From Guyanagaster necrorhizus (lineage: Eukaryota > Basidiomycota > Agaricomycetes > Agaricales > Physalacriaceae), in assembly GCF_019112545.1 (NCBI RefSeq), contig NW_025064880.1, positions 2,024,465 through 2,088,464 of the forward strand: DNA of 64,000 nt. The letters run 5' to 3'. How positions within the stretch are numbered: position 1 is the first letter of the stretch; each line of letters begins with the position of its first letter. Below, one piece after another: positions 10,475-23,074 of this stretch. Under the pieces are notes generated by a model. It saw only the letters and a list, made by a program, of their open reading frames with translations. It had not been told where the DNA came from and ran no database searches. A program made the position numbers and the translations under genes.

Positions 10475-13400
10475 TTACGAACGATAGAGAGATGCCGATC
10501 CCATATATGGAGATTGGCCTCCAACCAGCGGCGAGGCCATACCCCTGCCCATACCCATCCGCGGAGTAGCCGTCGCAGAATTCGCCAGGGTATTCATATA
10601 CGTCGTCGGATCAGGCGGGCTCTCCCCGGGAGGAATCACAGCTCCGCCGACCAGGCTAACCGATGGTGGAGTCACAAAGTTCTGCGCAGGGATGGCTGGT
10701 GTGCTGCCAGCGCTCCGACGGCTTCTATATGACCGGCTTCCAGACCTTGAGGACGATGTCGAAGAGGATGATGATGATGATGACGATGGAGATGCTCTGC
10801 TCCCTTTACCGCTCGTCGACGGGGGAAGAGGGTAATTGGCAGCCGGAAAGGAGGGAGTCCGGCCTGGAGGAAGGGGGTATGTGAACCCAGGAGGTGTAGA
10901 CGCATGTTCATATGCAGCGCGAGGGGTCCGAGGCGCACTAAACTCTGAAGCCTGCTGGGGGCCTGGATCAGCTGAGGCTGCGGTCGTAGCAGCCGGAAGT
11001 GCTGAAGTTGAGCCACCCCACGGTGAACCTGTCAAAAGAAAAAAAGTTAATGATCGCAAGCATCTACGTAGTTTGCGGGACACTAACCAGCGGCACTAGG
11101 AGGCTTTCCCCAGTCATTCATCCCCCACCCGGTTGAGGGTACCATTTTGGGCGTTTCGGGGGACTCGTCGGGTCCGCTGATGACACTGGGGTAGGGCATG
11201 AATCCGGGGGGAGGCTCAGTGCTAGATCCATTATCTATCAGTATGACAGGCACAACAGGGCTCGGTTCAGAAGGTTCTGGTGGTAGTATGGTAGGCGTAT
11301 GGTTTGGGCTCAGAAACCCCAGGGTCTGGCCATCGGAACGGTCTGGAGAAGACGAAGGGCGAGACTGTCGGATGTTAGGCGACACACAAGTAGAAAAAAG
11401 AGAAGGACATACTGGAGGCTGGACCTCAATGTCTATACTATGTGTGCTGCCACTGGAAGATCTGCGGTGCAAACCGATGTCATTGGGGGAGAGCGTTTCA
11501 CGGCTAGACGATGCAGAAGGTGGTTGCGGGGTTTGAAGCATGGTCGGCTGGCGAAGGGAACTATTTGATTGTGCGTGGGATAGCGGTATATGCGGAGATT
11601 CCTGCTGGAATATCTATATCAATATTACAGAAGAAAGGATTATAATTCGTATTTACCTGAATAGTACTGGTACTTCTCCGCCATTCTTCGACAGCACGTC
11701 CTGGTACAGGATCAAGAACATTTTCTGGCACAGTAGGAGTTACGGATCCCGATCGAACACTGTTTCCCTCGGGAATGACATGCAACTGGTTGATCGGTTC
11801 ACGTTCTGGTCTTGGGAATGAAGACAGGTTGTCCATGGAGATGGGTGTCATTGTGGAAGTAGTCGTGTCGGGAGTGGAGATGCGACGTTCTGCATCGGAA
11901 TGGACTGTGGACGGAATGGCACTTTTGAGGATATCAGCTGGAATAGTCATAGATGGCACAGCAACAGGCTGTATAATGATGGGAGGCGCTTGAGATTGCG
12001 GCTGGGCCACTGGAATGGGAGGAGGGCCAGGATGTGATAGCAGTGGGGGTTCCGGCATCCTCATATACTGCAAAGGTCTCGGTTCAGGAGTCTTATACTC
12101 TGGTATCTTTACTTCTGGAAGAGAGGGCAGGCGAGGTTGTAGTAAGTGCATCGGCATAATAGGTGCGCGACCACTAAGCATGGAGTCTGTATCCGAAGTT
12201 GAATTACGCTGCGGTTCCGTCACACGCTGGGAATTCCGCGTTGATGGACGTGATTGCTCTGGAGCTGGAGAAAAGGGCTTATTGTCAGAAGTGTCCCGCA
12301 AACTCCTTGCAAGAGGCTGCATATCGGGCATTTGAGTGGGGATGACTGGAGCGGATTGTTGTTCTATTGGCCGAGAACTGCTAGCAACAGGTGGTGGGGG
12401 CTGCTGTACCGGAGTCACGGAGATATTTGGTTGCTCCGCTGTTTGACGATGACTATTTGCTACGGAAGGCGGTTTAAAGCCATTGTTTGAACTAGGTGCT
12501 GAAACATACTGTTGCAATGGAGGCTGCTCCCGTATTTGTTCCATCGAACGTGAGATTACAGGGGATTCCTCTTCGGGCACATTGGGCATTGGAGTCAGTT
12601 TCCGAGGTAATGCTGGGCGGGAAGGTCCGACAGAATGTTCGGAGCTGGGAGCCTTTGGAGGTGGTTGGCTGGCGGGAACAGAGTGCGGATGACGTGGTTC
12701 AGAGTCAGAGCGATTATGGCGATGTTCGTGTTGAGGTTCTTGGTGAGGTTCTCGATGTTTGTGGTGCTCTGACCCTCCACGACGATGCCCTCGGGATCTA
12801 TCACGATCCTGACGCATATCTCTTACGACTTCAGTATGCACTGAAGACGTTTGAGATCTCTCTTCATCGTCAAGCTCCTCAATAAAGGCAGAAACGGGCT
12901 CTGCTGGAGGAATGAGTCTTTGCGCGAGCCTTGCTCCTTCCTCCATCGCCCGAGTCTCGCGGTGATACATATCGTATCCTTGTTGGAACCCTTCCTGCCT
13001 GCCTCTTTCCAGCGCCTCTTGCCTTAGTGCTTCCAACTTCAGACGCCTTGTAGCCCTCTTGTGCTTCGAAGCAGCTGTTTCAGCATCTATTCTCTGCTTC
13101 TCAACTGCAGTCAGAAGCTCCTGAGCACGCGATATCTCGTCTTCGGCCGTCTTTAGTTGAAGCTTGTAGACTCCAAGCTGGGCCTGAGCTGCCAAAGCCT
13201 GTTGACGCGCCTCCATGATCTTCTCTGTATTCCGTGTGTTTTCCAGTACTTGTGTCGCGAGAATTTCCCGGTGAGTCTCCTCTCCCTCTGTACGGCGTTT
13301 GGACGAGGAATAGAGCTCTTCTGCCATCTGTTGAAGTAGATTTCGCATCTCCTTCTCCTGGAACTCCTTGTTTATCAGAAGGTCCATAACGTCTTGAGGC

Positions 13401-13690
13401 GCGGCAGTAGAAAGAACGCGCGACCTTTCGGCTTTATATTTCTCCTTAGACTCCCTTTTGTCATTCGAGCGTGTCCTCTGTGGTCGTTCTTTCGGAGGAA
13501 GTGATGGAGGTGCTGAGACTTCTGAGGTGGAAAAGAGGACCGATTGTGGTTCAGGAGCTTGGTAGGAATAATTCTCTCTGTACGAGGAGTATTGGCTTGC
13601 ATTCAAAGGAATAAAAATTAGCTTCGTATCCTCATATAGCGGCAACACCGTACCTATCGTCTTGTCGTTGATGCGCCATTCTGTGGCGTT
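10475..13690 (-). CDS. Large coiled-coil / low-complexity protein of unknown function
   Basis: A long open frame starts after an acceptor (cacag) near 13680 with WRINDKTIGTVLPLYEDTKL and continues to about 11650. An intron (gtaaatacg...gatatag) removes about 45 bp and the frame resumes (IFQQESPHIPLSHAQSNSS). More exons lead to TAA at 10475 (...GSASLYRS). The first coding exon lies farther upstream and was not located. Layout: a folded-looking N-terminal 40 residues, a basic linker, a long coiled coil (about residues 80-250, e.g. ILATQVLENTRNTEKIMEAR), then a His/Arg/Ser stretch (HHKHREPHQEPQHEHRHNRS) and a Pro/Ser-rich C-terminal half with poly-Ser near 10760. Basidiomycete-specific hypothetical protein by appearance; a scaffold role is only a guess. 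Confidence 0.75.
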
Positions 13691-14220
13691 TTAGCTTAGA
13701 AGATCAGGAAACAGGGAAGAGGCAGAAATAAAGATAAGAATAAGCTTATTGGATAGCAGTGCGCGAATATACAGATAAGCTTGCAGCTCGCGGACCGTGT
13801 TCGTTGGCAGAAACACAAGTTGATTAACTTGGGTCCCTCAGCAACCGTGTGGCTGTGCTTATCGGCCCGGGCACTAATATTTGATTCAAAGCGCAAATTC
13901 CCCTTAAATTTCTCTTTGTAAATCCATGCTTCCCCGTAACCCGCCGACCGACTGGGAACGGAGGGCTATGATTACTAGAGATCCGACTGAGAAGGCATCC
14001 TCGACTGAGATGGATTATTTAAATCAGATTATATAAACGGGATCTTTACCTGAAAACCAAGTATCAAACACTAAATCTACATTCATCGTAAGGACTAAGA
14101 GTTAAACAAATATCGAATAAGTCCGTAACAACCAAAACGTACCCATAAACAAGAACGAATAATGGGTTATAGGAAAGCATAATGGTCGCTATCTTCTGAT
14201 CATTGAAAAGGTATCTACAC
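13691..14220. other. Upstream region of the coiled-coil gene; possible missing first exon
   Basis: Contains T-rich and A-rich stretches and no firm gene. The initiating exon of the 10475-13690 gene should be within or near here, because that gene's first visible exon begins with an acceptor and no ATG. Confidence 0.35.
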
Positions 14221-15005
14221 TCAGGCTCGAGCTTTGTAAGCACGGCCAAACTTGGCAGAAGCGATGCTACGCTTCGCAGGGATGCTGCTGGGGCAAACGC
14301 TCGAGCCCGACGAGAAACCTCCATCCTATATTAACAGCATGTCAATCTCTCATTTTAGCTGTAGAAGGAAAGTGCCTGACCTCGAAGTAGGTGCAAAGCC
14401 CAGCATCCGCGTAATCGCACGAAACAAAGTTCCCATCGTTGGAGGTGTTGAGGAGCGCACCTCCGTCGTTGTCCTCCGGGGGGCAAGTAGCCGTAGCTAC
14501 AACAGAAATGCTATCCGGGCAAACGCTCGACCCAGAGGAGAAGCTTCCGTTCTGAACGAAGGAGGTCAGAAGAAACTATGTCAAGTGAATAGAAACCCAC
14601 CTCGAAGTAAGTGCAGGTTCCGGCGTCACGGTAGACACAAGTAACGAAGTTGCCATCGTCAGACGAGCTGAGAAGGGGAGAGCCGTTGTCGTCAGTGGCC
14701 GAGCAAACGGCATCCCTCTCCACCAGAGCGCGGCGCGCCGGGATACTGGAGGGGCAGACACTTGATCCAGAGGAGAAGTCTCCATTCTATGATGTTGCCA
14801 GTAAAGAGCTTTGTGACCGGCAAGATTGCCTCACCTCAAAGTAAATGCAAGTCCTCGCCGCCTGGTAGACACAGGTGACAAAGCTGCCGTCGTTTGACGA
14901 GCTGAGGAGCGGGGAGCCATCGTTGTCTCTAGCAGGGCAGGTAGCGGCTGCAGAGAGACCGACGGCGACCGCAAGGATGCCGAAGAGAGAGCTGAAGCAA
15001 GACAT
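14221..15005 (-). CDS. Secreted protein of three tandem four-Cys repeats, one repeat per exon
   Basis: Exons are 15005-14835, 14786-14601, 14551-14381 and 14325-14221, totalling 210 residues. The N-terminus MSCFSSLFGILAVAVGLSAA is a good signal peptide. Three repeats follow, each with the spacing C-x21-C-x7-C-x14-C and the text DNDGSPLLSSSNDGSFVTCV, then YFE, then NGDFSSGSSVCPSSI. Every repeat is split at the same place, right after YFE, by a phase-0 intron of about 50 bp (GAG|GT...AG|AAY/GAT). The unit therefore duplicated with its intron. The tail (RRSIASAKFGRAYKARA-like) is short and basic. The family is unknown to me; conserved Cys, secretion and a strong TATA box suggest an abundant cell-wall or extracellular protein. 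Confidence 0.85.
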
Positions 15006-15105
15006 ATTTGATAGATGGTTGAGAGCGAAAAACGGAGATGAAGAATATAACTCGAAGAAAAGCTCAAAGGAAAGCTTGATGAGAATTCATGGCAGACTTG
15101 GAACG

Positions 15106-15114
15106 CCTTTTATA
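15106..15114 (-). promoter_or_regulatory. TATA box of the secreted repeat protein
   Basis: TATAAAAGG on the minus strand, about 100 bp before the start codon at 15005. Confidence 0.55.
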
Positions 15115-16245
15115 CCACAAGCGAAGGCTCCATAACATAACAAGGGTGTGTAGAAAAACAAGACCTTGGCCGTGCTGACACAAGTAGCTGACGAAAAAAA
15201 TCTTAGCGCAGGTACAGTTTCATCCGACGTTCTGGTGGGGCATGAATACGATATATAATTCGCGTACTGCGAAACGCCTATGTCCGCCAAGACATACTCA
15301 AAAAAACGGCCATGTCGGCGGTAGGCTAAGTTTCAAGCCGCCTGCAAAGTGTCGGTATCGTCGGCATTGCCTCGACGCACCCACATCGACTTACGCGACG
15401 TGGCAGTTGGGATCGAACGTACTCATTCGAATATTGAATGTAAAGGGACAGCGCGTCCCAGCATGACTTCGCATCGATCGGAGCTCGAAGTATCGAATTG
15501 GGTATGTACCGGTCTCTGAAAACTCCTATCGTTCGTTCTAAAGAGGCCTGCCCCAGAGTGGAGTTTCCTTGGGGCGACGCCATGTAACCCGACGCAAGAC
15601 TAGACGCCTTTACGTACGTAAATAGAAATGGAAAATTGCGATTCTGGTCATGCTCGCATCTCTTCGCAGTCTTCATCGATGCGGCGAAGCCGACGATTTT
15701 CAGGGTGGGGTATAGTGACGGCGTGTTTAGAGTCCCAGCAGGATTAGGCCCGACACGGAGCCACCACAGCACTAGAAACAGCCATTGCTAAGATCGGTCG
15801 AGTTCGGCGTCTTTGTGGAACGTGTTTGAGCATTCATTCAGGACGTGGACAAAATTGAAGCGGTACTTCTTTCGGTAGCAGCTCCCTGCCCGGTCACGAT
15901 CTTGCCAAAGGTTTGTACGAATTGAATAGACTGATGAGCCCACTATAGGCGCGCATTTTTCTCTTGGAAGTCACTAGTGAGATCTGTTATTATAATGATA
16001 ATGTATAAACAGTGGTAGTTATACCCGCACATAACCAGAAGGTGATTGTTCTTGGTGACTTTGAAAGTCGATGATGTTGAAGGACACGAAGTTCGAACGA
16101 TAGGAAGGTGATTTCCCTTTTTGGCTTTTTCAAACAACAATCACGGAGAAATCCAGAATGGCTATCGTCCTAACATTGACTATGCCGCAACCCTGGAAAT
16201 TGCACACGTGTATCCATCTCTCCAACATCGTCCTCATTCAACACT
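15115..16245. other. Long intergenic region, no supported gene
   Basis: About 1.1 kb between divergent genes. A 148-codon minus-strand open frame (15326-15772) has no recognisable domain and no splice context, so I do not call it. An AT-rich stretch (ttattataatgataatg) lies at 15985-16005. Confidence 0.4.
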
Positions 16246-18903
16246 ATGTCGATTCACCGAATCAATGGTCCCTCGGTTCCAGGGCAAAACCAAACTATCG
16301 ACAGCGACCACAACGCAGAGACCAAAGAGCGAGGAAATGAAGGAGGCGGGGAGCAAGGGCATGATCCAGAGGTAGAACCAGGGGAAGGTCAAAGTGAACA
16401 GAGGCAGCATGCATGATGTCCTGCCGAATGCCAGCACGAAGAAGATTTTCGGAACGATGAAGAGGTCAAATCTTACTGCTAGGAAAGGTGTGAAAAGCGC
16501 TTTTATTATTGGCGATATATCTCACGAAGTGCTAAATACATAGTGAACGACCCGTTTAATTACGAAGAAAAATACCCCGAGGATGCACTGAATGCGAAGG
16601 TTTGGAGAACACACGAAGACGAAAGCAGGATACACGATGCCAACATGGTCGAAGAGTCTCGGGATAATGTCGATGTACTGCTCGTACTTGTGAGTCAGTA
16701 GTTCCATTTGTTACTGAGCAAGTCAAAGGCGGGTCTTTTCTCGGCAGTCGTGACGACCTTTGTTGCGCAGACATACCAGAACTTGCAGGCGGACTGCACT
16801 GCCATCTCTTCTTCCCCACTGAACCCCAATACCACCTTTGTACCCGCTACCACGGACGTTTGGGTGAACGGACTTTGGTTTGTTAGTCTGTTCCTCAGCC
16901 TGACGGCCGCCTTCGTCGCTGTTCTTGCGAAGCAGTGGCTTCACCACGATGTCGTTCTGCCATCCGGAACACCGCGCGACCGTAGCTTTACGCGCCAGTT
17001 CCGATATACTGGCTTTCAAAAATGGCATGTCCAAGTCATCATAGGACTCCTTCCTGTCCTTATGCATCTCGCCCTCGCGATATTTCTCATCGGCTTGGTC
17101 ATTTTCCTCCGTCCGCTCCGGGAGGCTCTATTATGGATCATTTGTGCGGCAACTGCCCTTGTCTATGCGGCGTATGCAGCGGCGATCATCCTTCCTATTA
17201 TCTTTCCTCAACGCCCTTATCATACACCACTCTGTGATCTTGTCTATGTTTTCCTTCGCCATATCACTCCACAAATATCATGGAAGACATATAGCTTCCT
17301 TGATGCCCGGAGACAAAGAGGTTTTAGCGACATGATTCGTCGACTTCCGGATGTGCAATCAAGGGATTCCAAATCGCTGACTATGGTGCTGTGCAGCAGA
17401 CGGCAACTAACTTGGCGGCTGAAGCATTGAACTAGCTCTTATCAGTCTCTTCGAATCCCAGCGTTCACAGCATATTCATACAGTCTATTGGGGGGTCCAA
17501 TGGCGTCAAACAAGTTGTTGCTTAACCTTGGACCAGATATTCTCCCAATCATCGACTTGCATAAATCTCTCCTCAAAAGTTGTCTGCAGGCGGATGAGAG
17601 GCTTCTCGACTGTGACAAACCAATTTCGGGCATGGAGCTCAAAGTTGAACGCTTGCTTCGTCTTTTCCCTTATCACTCACGTTATATTGTTATCCCTGAC
17701 ATTGCTACATTTGAGCTCCGTGCTGCAATCCAGTGTGTTGGGGTCGCTCGCCTGCCAGCGGGAGGAAGACCTGCTGACTTGCTCGATCCAGCTGCATTTT
17801 TCAGGGATATTATAGACCCCAACCATGTTTTAAAGCTGCCGCCGCTTTGCTGGTCTCAACTGGTGCGGGTTGCAAGGGATGACGGCGCCTTTCGTCCTCT
17901 AGATCCTGATAATGATAATCATGCCGACTTGTTTCTTCTTTGGCTCTGTTCTGCAGTCTTATGTTCATTTGACGCACCGCAGAAGGGCCTCAAGCAGGGT
18001 TTTGGTTGTCCGTTGATTCTTGAATTTTCGGATGCGTTGCCCTGTTTCCCTGGAAGAATCTATCACCACGTTCTCTCGACATGCTCTCTAACTTTGTCAG
18101 AGATCCACCTTCAGACTGGCCATCGTTGCCACCGCCTCTGAGGGTGTTTATAATGGCTGTTGCATTCTTGCTTCACAAACTTGTTCTGCCAGGATCAGAT
18201 ACCTCTCATTCCATCATTCATCTCTCGTTAACTACTGCGGTCGAGTGGATCCGTCACCAAACGTTTTCACGCTCAAGAAAGCTACCGCTGTCATAAAGGT
18301 GCTTTGAGGATATTATCGCCACTGGTGACATTTTAGACCAACACCTGTGCAATGAAGAGCCACAATGGAACAAGTTGAGCTACAGCACTGTCCTTGCCTA
18401 TCGGCACTTGATCACTGTCTTCCCCTCAGCTTGTTGTTCTGTGCGTGGTCTCCGGTCAATAACCGACTTTATGACAATCAACTGAACCCATCCATGGTTC
18501 TCCGACGAACGTCATGTCAGGCAGACGAGACCTGCTCAATGCTTGCTAATCTCCTCGCGAACCGCGTCCCTGAGGCTTATACTATGGTCCTTGTTAATCG
18601 ATGTCCAGAGTTTTTCGGCAACCATGTATTCGATATGGCATCAAATTTTGCCATTAGTCAGTACGTTGCTGGAACTTCCATCATGTTACACGGATCGAAT
18701 GGAGACGCCAAGAACATGGCAACAACTTCAGCCAGCACATTAACCACCTCCATGAACCTCACAACCTTTTTCGCTGTGTGCTGTATATCCTGGCCGCACG
18801 TACCCCTCGGAGATGTACAAGCAGACCGGCGTGCCATTTATACGGACGGGACGTTACAGTACCCGTACGGCTTTGTTTCCAAAAGACGCTGCCTGGGATG
18901 AGT
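16246..18903 (+). pseudogene. Decayed DUF6535-type membrane protein gene
   Basis: The core is clear: NAKVWRTHEDESRIHDANM then VEESRDNVDVLLVL, an intron of about 40 bp ending caaag (near 16732), AGLFSAVVTTFVAQTYQNLQ, DVWVNGLWFVSLFLSLTAA and several membrane helices to about 17240. This is the DUF6535 domain common in mushroom genomes, function unknown. The frame then breaks repeatedly. A shift near 17390 moves coding to QTATNLAAEALN, which runs into TAG where Trp is expected. Another shift falls at a run of six G (about 17490), giving LGGPMASNKLLLNLGPDILP. A third near 18060-18085 leads to VRDPPSDWPSLPPPLR, and a fourth before ANLLANRVPEAYTMVLVNRC near 18550. In-frame stops also occur near 16413 and 16477, though introns could explain these. 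The 5' part from ATG 16246 is tentative. Confidence 0.7.
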
Positions 18904-19469
18904 GGTCACAGAAAGCTCCATAAGCTGACTCTGGGGAAGGATGGTGGGGATTTCTTCGCTCAGCAGCAAGGCAAGCTAGACCAAGAGCAGGAGGTTTAAC
19001 TGATAAGGATGTTAAGACTCGGTTATGCCAGGAACGTCGCGTGGATATTTTTTTTTTTTCTATTTTGTGTCGTTCCACATTTTTCGTATGTGTCTGTTAC
19101 GTCCACAGTCCCGTCTTGCGTCATTAATGTAGTGAAGGCCTGCCCTGCCCTGGCCCGGCCAGTCTCAAAGGACACTGTATTTCAGCCTATGAAAGCGAAG
19201 AACAGAGACAAGTTTCTGGATGACCAGCATAACGCACTCTGGAGCGAGGAATTGATCAAATGCACGAAAACACGAACCTACATCACATCCAGATTCTCAG
19301 TTCTACTCCCATCCCGCAAAGTTCGTAACATCATAACCGTATATTGCATATAGATGAACAGTATTATACCACAAGTACACATAATAAAACAGACAACACG
19401 GATAGGTAAGCGCATAGATAATCGTAAGCCAAGGAGTGAAAATAGAAAAGGAAACGACGGCGACAACGT
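18904..19469. other. Intergenic / 3' UTR of eEF3
   Basis: Probably the tail of the DUF6535 pseudogene and the 3' UTR of the elongation factor. A homopolymer of T lies at 19050-19060. No gene recognised. Confidence 0.35.
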
Positions 19470-22400
19470 TTACAGCTCGTCGTCAGTGATATCCTCACCC
19501 CTCTTTTTGCGCGCCATACGCTCCTTCTTGAGCTACACAAAGATGAATCAGACAAACTCTGACTCCACAAAGCTGTTAAATGCCAACATACCTTCCGTGC
19601 TTCTGACGATGTGATCTTCTTGGCTTTCTTTGACTCAATCTTGTTACCCATAGCATCATACTGGTCGTCGTCTTCACCCTCCTTCTTGTCGATACGGGCT
19701 CCAGAACCTTGACCTTCAACCCAGTTGTGGCCGGAAGCTTCAAGACGACCATCGCGCATCGCCCACACTCTGTTAAAACACATACGCGTCAGCCAGGAAT
19801 ATCAGAGCTAACGAAACGAACGCACTCCTTGCACAGGGATTCTGAGAAGTCACGGTTGTGGGTGATAACGAGCACACCACCCTCAAACACCTTGAGCGCC
19901 TCGATCAGAGCAGCGAGAGATTCGCGATCGAGGTAGTCTACAACCAAGATCAATAAATAGATGAAATCATTCGAGAAAAAAAGAACATACTAGTAGGCTC
20001 ATCCAAGCACATGACGTGGGGACGACGCCATGTGGCGGCACCGAGGACAATCTTGACCTTCTGTCCACCGGAAAGACCTCTCATGGTGTTATGCGAAACG
20101 AACTCGGGCTCGAGACCAAAGTCGGCAAAGTGCTTCTCAATCTCCCGACGAACGAGAGGTCGGAGAAGACCTAGGCGTTGAGCCTCACGGGTGTCAACTT
20201 CGATGACTTTCTGCAAAATCACGATAATGATTAGTATCATCAACAATGGGTAATATCCATCAAAGAACCAACCTTCTCGAAACCACGCTTAACGAGGTCG
20301 TCTCGTGGCAACCAAATGTTCTCAGAGGAACTGAGACCCTTGAAGGAAACCTCATACTCGTACGACTGCTTCAGCTTCTTCCTTGCAACAATCTCATCAA
20401 TGAGCCTCTTCTGGCCTTCAACAACGATAGCAGCTCCATCCTTCATCTTCTGAGCCTCCTCCTCCGAGATCTGGCGGTTGGCCTTGGTCATCTCCTCCAA
20501 ATCTTCACCAGTCTGATAACGCCACAGCATGTATTCGAGAGGCGTCTTGTCCAGGTGGTTGTCGATGTGGTGGAAGGCGTGTTGAGCGACGTAACCGATG
20601 ACCAGGTTGGGGTGCTTCCAGATCTCACCACCCTTGTTGGGCTCCATGTCACCGATGAGGAGCTTGACAAGGGTAGATTTGCCGGATCCGTTAGGACCGA
20701 GGACAGCGACACGGGAGGAAAGAGAGACTTGGAGGGTGATGTCGTACAGCTGCTGGGTGACTTGCGTGGGGTACTGGAAACCAACCTTGCGCCTACAATT
20801 CTCATTAGTATGAATATATAAGCGGCCTAGCTGAGCTACTTACATCTTCAACAAACTCTTCTCCTTCGTCTTGACACCCTCAAGGAGAGGTGGGTCAGGG
20901 AGCTTGAACTTGTAGTCCTCGGCCGCCTCAAGAGTGTAGTAAGACTTGGCCTCAGGAACCTGGGCCACGAACTTCTCGAGGTTTCCACGATATCTGCGGA
21001 GCTTGAAGCGGTTCAAGTGGAGAACGTCCGTGATCGTGTTGTTAAGGAAACCGGAGTCGTGCGACACAATGACTGCAAAAAAGATGAGTGAAAAAGACGC
21101 TGACCAAGATAAGGAGACATACTCGAAGTGCAAGTCTTCAAGTTCGTGAGGTAATTCTCCAACCAAGCAACGTTAACGACATCAAGATGGTTAGTAGGCT
21201 CATCAAGCAGGAGGATGTCAGCCCTGAAAAGCATAGCCCGGGCAAGGGCAAGCTTCATCTTCCAACCACCAGACAGAGAACCAATTGCCTGGGCTTGACG
21301 TTCGTCACTGAAACCGACAGATGCAAGGGTCTCAATGACTTCAGCTTCGTTGGCAAGGATACGCTTGTCGCTTAGGATGAACTGGAGAACTGAAGTGTCT
21401 TCCTCGGAACCATCAATGTCGTGCTCGACGTAGAAAGTGCGGACTTCGTCGGGCGATGGGAAACCTTCGACTTGACTATACGCAAAGAGTGAGTACAGGT
21501 CACGGATAGAATAAAGTCAGCTTACCCGTTGGTGATAGCACGCATAAGAGTGGACTTTCCGGTACCGTTCTTACCGCAAAGACCGTAGCGGTGACCACGC
21601 TTAAGACGAAGAGTTGCAGTGTTGAGCAGGATCTTGGCACCATAAGCCAAAGAGAACTGGCAGTTGCAGAGATCTTCGCCTTCCTCCTCATCTTCGGGAA
21701 CCTCACCATCATCGACGTCCTCGGTGGCGGACTTGACGACCCATTCACGAGTTACAATGACGGGGTCGGGAGTCGCTGAGACAAAGGCAAGGTAAGGTGC
21801 CAAAGTCTCCCACTGAGGAACGTCGAAGTTCTTGGCGATGACAAGGTCGGTAGCGAGGTTAGAAGCGTAGATGGCAGCAATGTGAGCAACGTGAATCTCG
21901 GTACCCATCTTCTTGTAGATCGCACCGAGGGAGTGACCGAGGGCACCGGCATCGGCGTGCTTGATGGGAGGTAGGTCTGAACCGTCACCCTCGGGAATCT
22001 GACCAACTTGACGAAGGGTGGCGATCGCCTTGCCGACAACACCGCGGGCTTCAGGGTCACCGATGGCTGTCTCAACTTTGAGCAGACCTGGAAGGAGCTT
22101 AGGAATGAAGGGTCGGACGGTGATGTGCGAGTCCACGAGCTTGGCCATGTTGTCAACAATACTGAAAGAGAAACTTGATCAGCATTAATCAGAGAAGGAG
22201 AAAACAGTGCCTACACTGCGACTTTTCGCTTAGTGGCGGTCAACTTCTCGTTAAGGCCACGAGAAAGAAGAGGGACCATTAGGGAGAGCGTAGGCGAGTC
22301 TACTTCTGAAACGAATGTGGTGGCCGACAGGAGAGCAATAGTATTAGGCACCTCCTCGACGGGATTAATAAGGGCCTTGATAAGAGCCGGAATAAATCGT

Positions 22401-23074
22401 TCAATATCCTTGTTAGAAACCAATGCGGTAGCCTTTGTGAGCGAATCACGGGCAGCCTTCTTCACGTCGGCCTTGGTATCCCAGATAATCTCAGAAAGGA
22501 CGGGAATGATGTCAGGCATAAGCTTGGCCATCTGGATAGGGGCGCTCTTGACGAGCTGGTTGAGGATGACAAGGGATCCAGTCTTGATCTGCCATTTACC
22601 GGCAGTTTTGAGTTCATGAAGAAGGGCGGGAAGGATGAGGGCTGTAGCCCAGGGGTTCATTGCGACAACGTATTCTCGCACCGCCTCGACGGCAGCGGTC
22701 CGAACAGCAGGCATCTTGTCGGCGAAAGTCTCGAGGAGTGAAGCGTAGATACCGGACTCGATGAAAGCGGGTTCGAGAGCTTTCACTGCGGCAGATTTAG
22801 AGAGGGCAGCGATGAGCTGGGCAGCGCCCTCCCGTGCTGCAGGAGATTTTTTGTCGGCAAGAGCCTTGACCACACCGGGTGCGACGGCCTGGATGGAATG
22901 AGGACCGTCTTTTTGTGCAACAGCGATGAGCTTGGTAGCAGCTGATTCGCGCGTTGATTTGTCAGCGACAAAAAGAGCCGCAGCGTCGACCTGAGCGTCA
23001 GAGGGGTGCATGGCAGCCTTGAGGACGGCTGGAGAGGGAACAAAGGGAGCAGATGAAGCTGTAACAGCGGGCAT
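19470..23074 (-). CDS. TEF3: Translation elongation factor 3 (eEF3), ABC-F ATPase
   Basis: ATG 23074 ([20 protein letters not shown]) to TAA 19470 (...[10 protein letters not shown]), several short introns, about 1,050 residues, the usual family length. eEF3 is the fungal ATPase that clears deacylated tRNA from the ribosomal E site during elongation. Domains in order: N-terminal HEAT repeats (23074 to about 22210), a four-helix region, ABC1 with Walker [15 protein letters not shown] (about 21530-21570), ABC1 Walker B region [20 protein letters not shown] (about 21180-21215), then ABC2 with Walker [10 protein letters not shown] (about 20665-20695). The chromodomain insert, recognised by [20 protein letters not shown] (20300-20360), and signature [16 protein letters not shown] (20040-20085) with MCLDEPTS follow. 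The basic/acidic C-terminus is typical. Everything essential appears intact. Confidence 0.95.

Noticed and set aside
15326..15772. 148-codon minus-strand open frame in an intergenic region
   Set aside because: No recognisable domain, no signal or splice context, and composition unlike the neighbouring genes. Could be chance.
20246..20821. 191-codon plus-strand open frame
   Set aside because: Antisense to the well-supported eEF3 coding exons; a frame shadow.
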